Shown here piece by piece: positions 16,137 through 25,344 of a stretch of DNA of 64,000 nt (its first letter is position 1; the number at the start of each line of letters is the position of its first letter). The translations under genes and the position numbers were made by a program. Source of the stretch: Prevotellaceae bacterium UBA2744 (GTDB lineage: Bacteria > Bacteroidota > Bacteroidia > Bacteroidales > Bacteroidaceae); the NCBI GenBank assembly GCA_002353575.1, contig DEJQ01000019.1, positions 725 to 64,724 of the forward strand, in the 5' to 3' direction. Under the pieces are notes generated by a model that worked only from the letters and a program-made list of their open reading frames with translations, was not told the origin of the DNA and did not search any database.

Positions 16137-18251
16137 TTACAGATTCAGCTTTATTCCACCCATAAACCAGAATCCGGGTTGCTGGACATTGCCGATGTCT
16201 ATGTATCGGTAGTTTGTAATATTATTCAAGTCAGCAAAAATCTTATAATGCTTTTCTCTCCACTCCAGATGAAGGTCGAGCAGTGAGAATGGTCTATACG
16301 ACGACTTGCCTGCAAAGGTGTAGGTGTCCCATCCGTAGGCATTCTTCACCGTGTGGCTGGTGTCGTATTCGTAGTATGTGCCCATTCTGTCCTGAAAACG
16401 GTAGGATAGGGTGGCTGACAAACCTTTCCATATGTGTGCAGTAGCTGCGGCTACTACTTTATGGCGCAGGTAGTTGAGACCGTAGTAACTGTCGTCGAGT
16501 TGTATGTCGTCGTTTCGCTTTTGGTGGATGAAAGTATATTGTGCGTTAAACGAAAAGCGTCGGTTGTCGGTTGTGAAACGTCCGCTAAACGATATTCCCA
16601 TATTGTTTACTTTCAGGTTTGTCGCATGGTAAGTCGTATAGTTGCCACGCCCATATTTTGATACGGAGTCGGATGGGATAACCCAGTCTATCATATTTGT
16701 CTGGTGACGGTGGTAGAGACGAAGGGTCAGCTCTATGTTTTCGTTACGAAAACTTCCACCTATGTTGAACTCGCTGGTACGCTCCGGTTTCAAACCGGCA
16801 TAACCCACCTGGGTCGGACTCTTATAATATATGTCGGTAAAAGTAGGCATACGCTGAGCCATATTCCATGCAGCAAAGAGTTTTATGTATGCTGTTGGAC
16901 GATAACTGATGTCGATGCCGGGATAAAGACGAAAACGGTGGTCGAGCCACGTGTTCATGTTTGCCATAAGTCCGAGACTGATGGTAAACTGGCGCAGTTT
17001 TACGTCGTGCTCAAGGTAGTAGCAGATGTTGGTTCGGTTATCTTTCTTGGTGTAGTTGCGTTCTGTACCGCCTACTTTTACGTAATCGCTTTCTGCCAAC
17101 TGCTTTCCCAGGGCTGTGGAAAGAATACCTTCGTTCCTGAATTCTGCACCTATCGCCGTAACACCCAATTGCCATTCCGTTTGTGCATTTATGGTGGCGC
17201 CATACACGTCGGTCATGTGGTAGTTTTCCTGTGTAGGAGACATACCGCGTATGAGCTGATAGTGGTCGTGAACTCTGTTCCAATAAATGCTTGGGGAGAA
17301 TTGGATGCGTCCTTTGGTCTTGGCAGAGATGCTGGCAGTGTAGTTGCGGTTTTCTTCATACTGATTCGGAAATTTACCGCTGTAGAACGTGTTGGCACCA
17401 TAGTCTTTGGAAATCATACCCAACTGCCAACGGAAATCAGCTTCTTTTGTCGTGACTCCACCATTGTAGAATCCGTTGAAACGCTTGAAGTCGCTGTTGC
17501 TTACTCCACCATCACTGCGTGTAAAACCAAGTGAAATGTTGTTGAATAAGTTCTTGTATGTCAGACTAAACGCTCCATTAGTCTGAATTGTTCCAAAGGA
17601 GCCTCCGGCAAGATTCAGATAACCGTCAGGTTTGACTTTGTCGGGTCTGTCCTTGGCTCCTCGTGTCACTATGTTGATAGCTCCGGAGTAAGCACTTGAA
17701 CCATACACACGGCTTGCTGCTCCTTCGAGTATTTCGATGCGCTCTATGTCATCTATGTTAAAAGGAAAATCGGCAGCAAGATGTCCTGTGTGTGGAGAAG
17801 ATATGTTGACACCGTTAATAAGAATGACTATTTGATCGTGGGTGCCGCCGTCGATACTGATGTCCGTCTGAATACCATATGCACCGCGTTGCCGGACATC
17901 TACTCCGGATGCATATTTAAGCAGGTCACTGACTGACTGCGCAGGGCAGTTGCTGATGTCTTCTTTCGTCATTACGCTGACGATACGCGCGGTCTGCTCT
18001 AACGGCATTGACACGCGCGAAGCTGTCACCTCTACGTCGTTCAGTTTAATGCCTGCCTCTTCGCTGTTTACTGGTGCTCCCATGATCGTTCTTGCCGTAG
18101 AATTCTCAGGGGCTGCGAAGGTGAGCGTTGCTACCGTGAGTATGCCTATGCTGATTTCTTTGTGCAGACTCAGGAAGATAGCATTGCTACGGCGGCTGAA
18201 CTGACTCCAGCGTATCGAGCTCGCTTTCAATTTTAAATGTACTTGATTCAT
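16137..18251 (-). CDS. TonB-dependent outer-membrane receptor
   Basis: A receptor of 704 residues from the ATG at 18251 (MNQVHLKLK), chosen because the upstream ATG at 18287 falls inside a leader hairpin. After an unusually long basic N-terminus a signal helix is visible (ISIGILTVATLTFA). The plug domain begins at the TonB-box-like region (LNDVEVTASRVS) and contains YGSSAYSGAINIVTRG. A 22-strand-type barrel follows, with ELKPERTSEFNIGG-like repeats and a C-terminal aromatic-Leu end (GGIKLNL). There is no SusD partner and no carboxypeptidase-like N-terminal extension, so it is more like a siderophore or vitamin receptor than a polysaccharide importer. The ligand is unknown. Confidence 0.88.
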   Translation of the reverse strand: MNQVHLKLKASSIRWSQFSRRSNAIFLSLHKEISIGILTVATLTFAAPENSTARTIMGAPVNSEEAGIKLNDVEVTASRVSMPLEQTARIVSVMTKEDISNCPAQSVSDLLKYASGVDVRQRGAYGIQTDISIDGGTHDQIVILINGVNISSPHTGHLAADFPFNIDDIERIEILEGAASRVYGSSAYSGAINIVTRGAKDRPDKVKPDGYLNLAGGSFGTIQTNGAFSLTYKNLFNNISLGFTRSDGGVSNSDFKRFNGFYNGGVTTKEADFRWQLGMISKDYGANTFYSGKFPNQYEENRNYTASISAKTKGRIQFSPSIYWNRVHDHYQLIRGMSPTQENYHMTDVYGATINAQTEWQLGVTAIGAEFRNEGILSTALGKQLAESDYVKVGGTERNYTKKDNRTNICYYLEHDVKLRQFTISLGLMANMNTWLDHRFRLYPGIDISYRPTAYIKLFAAWNMAQRMPTFTDIYYKSPTQVGYAGLKPERTSEFNIGGSFRNENIELTLRLYHRHQTNMIDWVIPSDSVSKYGRGNYTTYHATNLKVNNMGISFSGRFTTDNRRFSFNAQYTFIHQKRNDDIQLDDSYYGLNYLRHKVVAAATAHIWKGLSATLSYRFQDRMGTYYEYDTSHTVKNAYGWDTYTFAGKSSYRPFSLLDLHLEWREKHYKIFADLNNITNYRYIDIGNVQQPGFWFMGGIKLNL

Positions 18252-18282
18252 TTTTTTTATTGTTAAACGTTGGTTTTCCAGT

Positions 18283-18313
18283 AGCATATTTAGCCTTCGG
18301 GTACTAAGATGCT
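18283..18313 (-). promoter_or_regulatory. Leader hairpin of the TonB-dependent receptor gene
   Basis: On the minus strand AGCAT/ATGCT and TTAG/CTAA nest around a CC-CGAA-GG tip. It sits in the roughly 75-base untranslated leader. It lacks the conserved boxes of the cobalamin riboswitch, so it is only a candidate control element. Confidence 0.4.
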
Positions 18314-18327
18314 TACAGAAAAGTTAT

Positions 18328-18360
18328 GCAAAGTTACGGCAGATATGTTTATTTTTCAAA
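18328..18360 (-). promoter_or_regulatory. Promoter of the TonB-dependent receptor gene
   Basis: On the minus strand TAACTTTGC (18328-18336) is the -7 box and TTTG (18357-18360) the -33 box, with 20 bases between them. Confidence 0.65.
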
Positions 18361-18399
18361 AACTCTAAATAAAAACTTTAATATTCCTTAATGTGTTAG

Positions 18400-18430
18400 T
18401 TGTGTTTTAAAAATAAAATGCTAACTTTGC
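18400..18430 (+). promoter_or_regulatory. Promoter of the MORN-glgB operon
   Basis: TAACTTTGC (18422-18430) fits the -7 consensus and TTGTG (18400-18404) lies at the -33 position with 17 bases between them. The ATG of the MORN gene follows about 65 bases later. This promoter and the receptor promoter diverge from the same 210-base gap. Confidence 0.65.
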
Positions 18431-18499
18431 GTTTATAAGTGCAGAGAGGATTTTTATGTGCTGCAGATTTGGCTTACATTATTTATAAGGATTATGTAC

Positions 18500-19615
18500 A
18501 TGAATATAAGTAAATATTTTCTAATCTTACTGACTGCCTGTTCTTCGGCAGCATATGCTCAGAATATAGGCTATTATACATTTCCAAAAGACAAAGCTTC
18601 ATATACCGGCGAACTGGAAGGCGGAAAGCCTCATGGTAAGGGAAAGACTATCTTCGTAAACGGAGATAATTATGTAGGAGAATACGTAAAGGGAAAGCGT
18701 CAGGGACATGGTGTCTATACTTTTGTTGATGGTGAACGCTATGAGGGAGATTGGTATCAGGACCATCAGCACGGCAGAGGAACGTATTATTTCGCAAATA
18801 AGAATAAATATGAGGGCCTCTGGTTTACCGACTACCAGGAAGGAGAAGGTACGATGTTCTACTTCAACGGTGATAAGTACGAAGGTACCTGGCACGAGGA
18901 CAAACGCGATGGCCAAGGAACCTACACGTGGGCCAACGGCGTATATTACAAAGGCGGCTGGAAGGATGACAAGAAGTCGGGTAAGGGTGTGTATGACTGG
19001 CGTGACGGCAGCAGCTATAGTGGCGACATGAAGGATGATGTGCGCGACGGACATGGAACCTTCATCTATTCCAACGGAGATAAGTATATAGGCGGATGGA
19101 AGAGTGATGTGATGCATGGAAAAGGTATATATATTTTCAGTAGCGGCGATCGCTACGAAGGTGAATATCTTAATGGAGAGCGTACCGGACAGGGTATCTT
19201 TACTTATGTCGATAAACGTAAATATGTAGGACTTTTCAAAAACGGTCTGATGGAGGGTGTCGGAACCTACTACTGGCCTGATGGTTCGAAATACGAAGGT
19301 ACTTGGATTGAAGACCGTGAAAGCGGACGAGGAAAATATGTGGCCGCTAATGGAGATACGTACGAAGGCGAATGGCGTAATGGTGTGATGCATGGTGAAG
19401 GTGTACTTCGCCTGGCTGACGGAACTAAGTTTAAAGGATATTTCCTTAATGGTATGAAGAATGGCAAGTGCGTAGAAGAAACCCCTGACGGAGTGCGGTT
19501 CGAGGGCTCGTATCTGAACGACCAGAAAGACGGACCATTTGTAGAGAAAAATCATAATGGTGCTGTCATCCGTAAAGGTGTATATATGCGTGGAAAATTG
19601 CAAACCGTCAACTGA
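18500..19615 (+). CDS. Exported protein of 14 MORN repeats
   Basis: A protein of 371 residues starting at the ATG at 18500 (MNISKYFLIL). The N-terminus is a short export signal; it could be cut after AYA or, because it contains LTAC, be a lipoprotein. From about residue 34 to the end there are 14 tandem MORN repeats of 23 residues with the pattern YEGxWxxxxxxGxGxYxxxNGxx. MORN repeats form an elongated beta-hairpin sheet and often bind membranes or serve as scaffolds. The last two repeats are degenerate. It heads an operon with IMPase-like, YhcH-like, glgB and DUF6057-type genes. What it binds is unknown. Confidence 0.88.
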   Translation: MNISKYFLILLTACSSAAYAQNIGYYTFPKDKASYTGELEGGKPHGKGKTIFVNGDNYVGEYVKGKRQGHGVYTFVDGERYEGDWYQDHQHGRGTYYFANKNKYEGLWFTDYQEGEGTMFYFNGDKYEGTWHEDKRDGQGTYTWANGVYYKGGWKDDKKSGKGVYDWRDGSSYSGDMKDDVRDGHGTFIYSNGDKYIGGWKSDVMHGKGIYIFSSGDRYEGEYLNGERTGQGIFTYVDKRKYVGLFKNGLMEGVGTYYWPDGSKYEGTWIEDRESGRGKYVAANGDTYEGEWRNGVMHGEGVLRLADGTKFKGYFLNGMKNGKCVEETPDGVRFEGSYLNDQKDGPFVEKNHNGAVIRKGVYMRGKLQTVN

Positions 19616-19625
19616 TTAGGTGAAA

Positions 19626-20432
19626 ATGAAGGAGAATCTCAACATAGCTAAGATTACTGATGAAGTAAAGGTGCTGGCAAAGAATGTAGGTCGTTACATT
19701 TTGGAACAAAGACAATCATTCTCGGAAGAGAATGTCGAGTCGAAGAGTGCACACAACTACGTCAGTTACGTAGATAAACAGTCAGAACAGATGATTGTTG
19801 CACGGCTAAGAGAGATTTTGCCTGAGGCAGGATTCATTACTGAAGAGAACATGGTTGAACAGGATATTACCGGACATGAATTCTGCTGGGTGGTAGATCC
19901 GCTTGATGGTACTACAAATTTTATAAAAGATGTGCCGTTATATTGTGTGTGCATAGCATTGAAGCATAAAGAAGAAATCATTGTCGGAGTGGTTTATGAA
20001 CTGACCCGAAAAGAACTTTTCTGGGCTTATAAGGGTGGAGGAGCTTGGATAAATGACAAACAGATTCATGTTTCAGCGAATGTGCTTGACAACTCCCTCG
20101 TGGCTCTCGGCTATCCTTACAGTGCCAAAGAATTCACTCTGTTTGCACAGCATATAACTGATATACTATACGGCAATGTGGCAAGTATTCGCTCTCTGGG
20201 TTCTGCCGAGGGCGAATTGTGTTATGTGGCAGCAGGCAGACTCGATGTGTATGTTGAGTCGTTTCTGAAGCCATGGGATGTTGCTGCCGGAGCAATCATT
20301 TTGAAAGAAGCAGGCGGAAAGATTAGTGACTATAACAACGAAAACCGCCTATGGCAGTCGGGTAGGGAAGTGCTCGCCACCAACGGTGTGGTTCACAATG
20401 ATTTGATTGAGATTATAAAAGCTATAAAATAA
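19626..20432 (+). CDS. Inositol monophosphatase-family phosphatase
   Basis: A 268-residue member of the IMPase/FBPase/CysQ superfamily of lithium-sensitive, magnesium-dependent sugar and nucleotide phosphatases. Key signatures are the EEN loop (ITEEN), WVVDPLDGTTNF with the metal-binding Asp residues, and KPWDVAAGAIILKEAGG near the C-terminus. A GTG two codons upstream (19620) is an alternative start. It follows the MORN gene after about ten bases. Substrate could be myo-inositol-1-phosphate or another small phosphate ester; the neighbouring glycogen branching gene does not settle it. Confidence 0.9.
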   Translation: MKENLNIAKITDEVKVLAKNVGRYILEQRQSFSEENVESKSAHNYVSYVDKQSEQMIVARLREILPEAGFITEENMVEQDITGHEFCWVVDPLDGTTNFIKDVPLYCVCIALKHKEEIIVGVVYELTRKELFWAYKGGGAWINDKQIHVSANVLDNSLVALGYPYSAKEFTLFAQHITDILYGNVASIRSLGSAEGELCYVAAGRLDVYVESFLKPWDVAAGAIILKEAGGKISDYNNENRLWQSGREVLATNGVVHNDLIEIIKAIK

Positions 20433-20447
20433 AAAAATATACGTACT

Positions 20448-20891
20448 ATGATTATCGATACTTTAGAAAACCTGGGCAAGTATGCCTCACTCAATCCTTT
20501 GTTTCCAAAAGTTGTGGAATATCTGGAGAAGAACGACCTTAATTCACACGAAATAGGTAAGTTTCCGATTGAAGGTGCAGACCTGTTTATCAATTGCACT
20601 ATGGCTAAGGGAAAAACTAAAGAGCAGGCTCGTATTGAAAGTCATAATAAGATGATTGATATTCAGATTCCTATTTCAGCTCCCGAGACAATGGGCTATA
20701 CTGCCCGCACAGCTCTGCCTGAGGCCGAATACAATTCAGAAAAGGACATCACTTTCTATCCCGGTCTGGCAAAGACATATGTAACTGTACAGCCAGGCGA
20801 ATTCGCTATATTCTTCCCACAGGACGGTCATGCTCCATGTGTAAGCGATGAGGCTGAGATAAAGAAAGCTATATTCAAAGTGAAAGCATAG
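20448..20891 (+). CDS. YhcH/YjgK/YiaL-family protein
   Basis: A 147-residue cupin-like protein of the YhcH/YjgK/YiaL family (DUF386, also called the beta-galactosidase beta-subunit family). Typical features are the start MIIDTLENL, the ESHNKMIDIQIPISAPETMGY segment with the conserved His, and PGEFAIFFPQDGHAPCV with the metal-type His near the end. Members bind a metal and are linked to sugar-acid or sialic-acid metabolism, but the reaction here is not known. It lies 15 bases after the IMPase-like gene. Confidence 0.88.
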   Translation: MIIDTLENLGKYASLNPLFPKVVEYLEKNDLNSHEIGKFPIEGADLFINCTMAKGKTKEQARIESHNKMIDIQIPISAPETMGYTARTALPEAEYNSEKDITFYPGLAKTYVTVQPGEFAIFFPQDGHAPCVSDEAEIKKAIFKVKA

Positions 20892-20943
20892 GCTGATTAT
20901 CTTTTACCTTATAAACATAATTAACACTTAATCCTCATATACT

Positions 20944-22983
20944 ATGGCAAAGAAAAACACCCCCGTAAAACACATCGGTTTAGTACAGAAAGACGGTTGG
21001 CTTGAGCCTTACGAAGAGGCTATACGCGGCAGACACGATCATGCTGTGTGGAAAATCAACGACCTCACTCAAAACGGAAAACAGACGTTGAGTAGTTTTG
21101 CATCCGGTTATCTCTATTTCGGTTTGCACAGAACAGGCAAGGGAGGATGGGTACTTCGTGAATGGGCCCCTAACGCTACTGAGATATATGTCATCGGTGA
21201 TTTCAACGGATGGCAGGAAAATGAGAAATATAAGATGAAAAGATTGGATAATGGCAACTGGGAACTGAAAATGACCAAGAGACAGATGAAACATGGTGAT
21301 CTTTTCAAACTGAAAGTGAAATGGAACGGTGGCGAAGGAGAACGTATTCCTGCTTGGATAAACCGTGTTGTCCAGGACGATAATACTAAGATATTCTCTG
21401 CTCAGGTTTGGTCTCCGGAAATTCCATATCAGTGGAAGAAGAAGACCTTCAAACCCAATACTTCTCCGCTGCTCATATACGAATGTCACATAGGTATGGC
21501 TCAGGATGCTGAGAAGGTTGGTACTTATACAGAGTTTAAAGACAACATCCTTCCGCGCATCAAGAAGGAAGGTTATAATGCCATCCAGATTATGGCTATT
21601 GCCGAACACCCGTATTACGGTTCGTTTGGATATCATGTCAGCAATTTCTTTTCAGCCAGCAGTCGTTTCGGTACTCCTGAAGAATTGAAGGCACTCATTG
21701 ACACAGCTCATGGAATGGGTATTGCTGTCATCATGGACATTGTGCATTCTCATGCAGTAAAGAACGAGTTGGAGGGACTCGGAAACTTCGCAGGTGATGG
21801 CAGTCAGTATTTCCATAGTGGTCCGCGTCGTGAACATAACCAGTGGGATTCTCTTTGCTTCGATTATGGAAAGAACGAAGTACTTCACTTCCTTCTCTCC
21901 AATTGTAAGTTCTGGCTTGACGAATACCATTTCGACGGTTTCCGTTTCGATGGTGTTACATCAATGCTATACTATAACCACGGCCTTGGACAGGCCTTCG
22001 GAGGCTATGGTGATTACTATAATGGTGCAGAGGATGATGACGCTATCTGTTACCTCACACTTGCCAACTGCCTCATCCACGAAGTGAATCCCAACGCAAT
22101 CACAATTGCTGAGGAGGTGAGTGGTATGCCAGGACTTGCTGCTCCGTTCAAAGATGGCGGTTTCGGCTTTGACTACCGTATGCAGATGAACGTACCTGAC
22201 TATTGGATAAAGACAATGAAGGAGCGGCCCGACGAAGATTGGAAACCGTCAAGCATTTTCTGGGAACTCACCAACCGCCGTCAAGACGAGAAGACTGTAA
22301 CCTATGCTGAGAGTCACGACCAGGCTCTTGTAGGCGACAAGACAGTTATCTTCCAACTTATCGATGCTGATATGTATTGGCATTTTAAGAAGGGAGATGA
22401 GAATTTCATGGTAAATCGTGGTATCGCACTGCATAAAATGATTCGTCTTGTTACAGCCAGCACGCTAAACGGTGCTTACCTCAACTTCATGGGTAACGAA
22501 TGGGGACACCCAGAGTGGATTGATTTTCCACGTGAAGGGAACGGTTGGAGTTATAAGTATGCTCGTCGTCAGTGGAATCTTCTCGACAATCACGAACTCT
22601 GCTACCATTATCTGGGCGACTTCGATGAAGCTATGCTTTCTGTTCTTAAGTCGGAGAAGAAGATTGAAAAAACTCCTGTTCAGGAAATCTGGCACAACGA
22701 TGGCGATCAGATTCTTGCTTATACTCGTGGCGACCTTTTGTTTGTATTTAATTTCAATCCTTCACAGTCGTTCACCGATTATGGCTTTATCGTTAAGCAG
22801 GGTGCATACGATGTTGTGTTGAATACTGATAATAAGGCATTTGGTGGAAACGGATTGGCAGATGATTCTGTGCGTCATTTCACAAATTATGATCCAATAT
22901 ATGAAAAGGACAACAAGGGATGGCTAAAGTTATACATACCAGCACGTACTGCCGTTGTCCTTCGTAAAGCTAAAGAAGACTGA
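20944..22983 (+). CDS. glgB: 1,4-alpha-glucan branching enzyme (GH13)
   Basis: A 679-residue glycogen branching enzyme that moves alpha-1,4 segments to form alpha-1,6 branches. An N-terminal CBM48-type beta-sandwich (LREWAPNATEIYVIGDFNGW) precedes the GH13 barrel. Conserved catalytic segments are present: VIMDIVHSHAVKN, FDGFRFDGVTSM with the nucleophile Asp, ITIAEEVSGMPG with the acid/base Glu, and YAESHDQALVGDKT with the transition-state His and Asp. The C-terminal all-beta domain is complete. The length and lack of a bacterial N1 extension fit the eukaryote-like subtype common in Bacteroidales. Its stop overlaps the next start by one base (TGATG). Confidence 0.96.
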   Translation: MAKKNTPVKHIGLVQKDGWLEPYEEAIRGRHDHAVWKINDLTQNGKQTLSSFASGYLYFGLHRTGKGGWVLREWAPNATEIYVIGDFNGWQENEKYKMKRLDNGNWELKMTKRQMKHGDLFKLKVKWNGGEGERIPAWINRVVQDDNTKIFSAQVWSPEIPYQWKKKTFKPNTSPLLIYECHIGMAQDAEKVGTYTEFKDNILPRIKKEGYNAIQIMAIAEHPYYGSFGYHVSNFFSASSRFGTPEELKALIDTAHGMGIAVIMDIVHSHAVKNELEGLGNFAGDGSQYFHSGPRREHNQWDSLCFDYGKNEVLHFLLSNCKFWLDEYHFDGFRFDGVTSMLYYNHGLGQAFGGYGDYYNGAEDDDAICYLTLANCLIHEVNPNAITIAEEVSGMPGLAAPFKDGGFGFDYRMQMNVPDYWIKTMKERPDEDWKPSSIFWELTNRRQDEKTVTYAESHDQALVGDKTVIFQLIDADMYWHFKKGDENFMVNRGIALHKMIRLVTASTLNGAYLNFMGNEWGHPEWIDFPREGNGWSYKYARRQWNLLDNHELCYHYLGDFDEAMLSVLKSEKKIEKTPVQEIWHNDGDQILAYTRGDLLFVFNFNPSQSFTDYGFIVKQGAYDVVLNTDNKAFGGNGLADDSVRHFTNYDPIYEKDNKGWLKLYIPARTAVVLRKAKED

Positions 22984-24128
22984 TGAGAGCAAGTTATATT
23001 GATTCAAGGGTATCAGGAGTAATTCGTTATTCCTGTGCCCTTTTGTTTATGCTGTTTTCGTCCTGCTACCTATTATTTATGCAGGGTAATCTTTTGTCCG
23101 AGGCACAATTTGTCTTTTCCCGCGGATTAACTACTTATTCCATTCAGATTGGTGCGTTCACCGTCACCATCGTTTTGCAAATAATACAGTGGGTGATAGC
23201 ACGATTTTTTCATTTCAATTGGCAATATTATTCGCTTAGCTATCTGCCGTCATTGCTTCTGTTGGCAGTGCTTACCAATATAACCAAAAGCGACCTGTAT
23301 GATTTCACACTCGGAAAATGGTGCTGGATCCTGCCACTCATTATTGTCGTGTTCTTTGGATTTGTGTATCTGCTGAGGAACAGAGCGGCGACGTCAAATT
23401 CTATTAGCTACCTGCTTTGGCGCAACTACGTCATTCTTTTCATCCTCATTCTGTCTTGCGGAGCTATCCCTCGTACCAATGAGGTTGATCATTACGAATT
23501 GACAGTAGAACGTCATATCATGCAACATGATTACGACGGTGCAGTTAAGGTGGCTGAAGCATCCTTGCATACATCTCGCCGTCTTACCGAACTTCGTATG
23601 TTTGCACTTTCCCAACAGGGACTTTTGGCCGAGCGCTTGTTTGATTTTCCGCAAGACTATCGTGGAAACGGACTTCTGAAGATTAACGATGACGATTCCA
23701 TTTATCGTTATTCACCTCTGCGCATTTGTATTCGCCTTGGTGCTTTGCCAAATGTACAACAGAATCCTACTACTCTTCAGTATCTACAGGCAATCAACAG
23801 TATAGATTCGCTTCGTACATCAGTCACTCAAGATTACCTCCTTTGCTATCTTCTTTTGCAGAAGGAGCTGAATATCTTCGAGCATAAACTGCAAGAGTTC
23901 TATCCTGTTGAAACCAATCCTGTTCTGCCTCGGGCATATAAGGAAGCTGTAGTATATATTAATAATATGTATGGCAACCACTTAAAATATACTATAGACA
24001 AGGAAACTCAGAGCCGTTTCGAGCAATATAGACAACGGAAAGCAGAAATATCGAATCCTGTTGCCCGCCGCAATCTCGTTCGTCGTGAGTTTAGCAACAC
24101 ATTCTGGTGGTATTACGAAAATAAGTAA
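22983..24128 (+). CDS. Membrane protein of DUF6057 type
   Basis: A 381-residue protein that resembles the Bacteroidales-only DUF6057 family; no function is known. Four or five hydrophobic segments fill the first 160 residues (for example YSCALLFMLFSSCYLLFM, TVTIVLQIIQWVIARFF, WILPLIIVVFFGFVYLL, YVILFILILSCG), followed by a soluble C-terminal part of about 210 residues with helical, repeat-like character (YDGAVKVAEASLHTSRRLTEL resembles a tetratricopeptide helix pair). It is coupled to glgB by the one-base overlap. The stop abuts the stop of the convergent folC gene exactly. Confidence 0.75.
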   Translation: MRASYIDSRVSGVIRYSCALLFMLFSSCYLLFMQGNLLSEAQFVFSRGLTTYSIQIGAFTVTIVLQIIQWVIARFFHFNWQYYSLSYLPSLLLLAVLTNITKSDLYDFTLGKWCWILPLIIVVFFGFVYLLRNRAATSNSISYLLWRNYVILFILILSCGAIPRTNEVDHYELTVERHIMQHDYDGAVKVAEASLHTSRRLTELRMFALSQQGLLAERLFDFPQDYRGNGLLKINDDDSIYRYSPLRICIRLGALPNVQQNPTTLQYLQAINSIDSLRTSVTQDYLLCYLLLQKELNIFEHKLQEFYPVETNPVLPRAYKEAVVYINNMYGNHLKYTIDKETQSRFEQYRQRKAEISNPVARRNLVRREFSNTFWWYYENK

Positions 24129-25343
24129 TCAGAGAGCTTCGGCAACCACAAAACAACTTCCGCCGATAAAAATGAAGTCCTCTGATGAGGCTTCTTCTCT
24201 TGCAGCCTTGAAAGCTTCAGTTACAGAAGGGTAGCAGTTGCCATGCAACCCGTATTCCAAAGCTGCATTCTGAAGTTCCTCAGGCATGAGAGCCCTTGCT
24301 ACTTTTGCCCTTGTGAAGTAATACTTTGCTTCCTTGGGTAGGAGAGTTAGTACTCCATGTATATCTTTGTCGTTCACCATTCCGATGACGATGCGCAGTG
24401 TCTTGTAATTTTGTTGCGCCAATTGTTTTACGATATACTCAAACCCTCCTACGTTATGTCCTACGTCGCAGATTGTCTTCGGACATTCGTTCAGTGTCTG
24501 CCATCTGCCCATCAGTCCGGTCCTTTCGCATACAGTGCTAAGCCCTTTGCGGATATTCTCTTCGCTTATGTTGAATTCGCTTTTCAGGATATTGAGTGCA
24601 CAGAGAATGGTGCGCAGGTTTTTCTTCTGGTAATTTCCTCCCAGTTCGAAAAGCACATCCTGGGTATCTGCTTCCTCGGCGAAGAAGAGGTGAGTGCCTA
24701 CTTCCTTTGCTTTCTTTTCGAAGACGGGACGGGTTTCAGGTGTAGTTTCACCGATTACCACAGGTATTCCGTGTTTTATTATTCCTGCTTTCTCACCTGC
24801 AATCTTCTCCAGTGTGTTGCCTAACAGATTTACGTGGTCAAATGATATGTTGGTGATTATCGAAACAACAGGAGTGATTATATTTGTGCAGTCCAGTCGT
24901 CCACCCAGTCCTACTTCAATCACAGCCACATCTATCTTCTCGTCGGCAAAATACTTAAATGCCATTGCTGTGGTCAGCTCGAAGAAGGATGGGTAGAGTG
25001 GTTCAAAGAAACTTCTGTGTTTCTCCACAAAATCCACTACATACTCTTCGCTTATCATCTCGCCGTTGATTCTTATCCTTTCACGGAAATCTTTCAGATG
25101 TGGTGAAGTGAAGAGTCCGACCTTATAACCGGCAGTTTGCAGCACGGACGCCAGTGAATGACTGGTTGACCCTTTGCCGTTTGTTCCAGCTACGTGAATA
25201 GTCTTGAAGGCAGTATGTGGGTGTCCGAAGTATTCATCCAAAGCCAAAGTGTTGGCAAGACCCTCCTTATAGGCAGCCTTGCCAACATTCTGGAATAGTG
25301 GAGTACTATTGAACAGATACTCAATTGTTTCGTTATATGTCAT
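24129..25343 (-). CDS. folC: Folylpolyglutamate synthase / dihydrofolate synthase
   Basis: A 404-residue Mur-ligase-family enzyme that adds glutamate to folates (and to dihydropteroate if bifunctional). The ATP-binding loop is VAGTNGKGSTSHS near residues 50-62, followed by the family segment GLFTSPHLKDFRERI and by VIEVGLGGRLDCTN. The C-terminal domain contains the CDVGHNVGG segment. Length is normal. It is adjacent to dnaJ, with only one base between the dnaJ stop and the folC start, so they are probably co-transcribed. Confidence 0.94.
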   Translation of the reverse strand: MTYNETIEYLFNSTPLFQNVGKAAYKEGLANTLALDEYFGHPHTAFKTIHVAGTNGKGSTSHSLASVLQTAGYKVGLFTSPHLKDFRERIRINGEMISEEYVVDFVEKHRSFFEPLYPSFFELTTAMAFKYFADEKIDVAVIEVGLGGRLDCTNIITPVVSIITNISFDHVNLLGNTLEKIAGEKAGIIKHGIPVVIGETTPETRPVFEKKAKEVGTHLFFAEEADTQDVLFELGGNYQKKNLRTILCALNILKSEFNISEENIRKGLSTVCERTGLMGRWQTLNECPKTICDVGHNVGGFEYIVKQLAQQNYKTLRIVIGMVNDKDIHGVLTLLPKEAKYYFTRAKVARALMPEELQNAALEYGLHGNCYPSVTEAFKAAREEASSEDFIFIGGSCFVVAEAL

Positions 25344-25344
25344 T

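Noticed and set aside
16704..17534. Plus-strand open frame of 276 codons opposite the TonB-dependent receptor
   Set aside because: It is fully antisense to the receptor; the product is low-complexity Val/Thr/Cys and has no recognisable motifs.
16137..18251. Polysaccharide utilisation locus around the TonB-dependent receptor
   Set aside because: No SusD-like gene, glycoside hydrolase or dedicated regulator lies next to it, and the receptor lacks the SusC N-terminal extension.
18599..19603. Minus-strand open frame of 334 codons opposite the MORN-repeat gene
   Set aside because: It is a by-product of the repeats, whose periodic codons keep the antisense frame open; no motifs.
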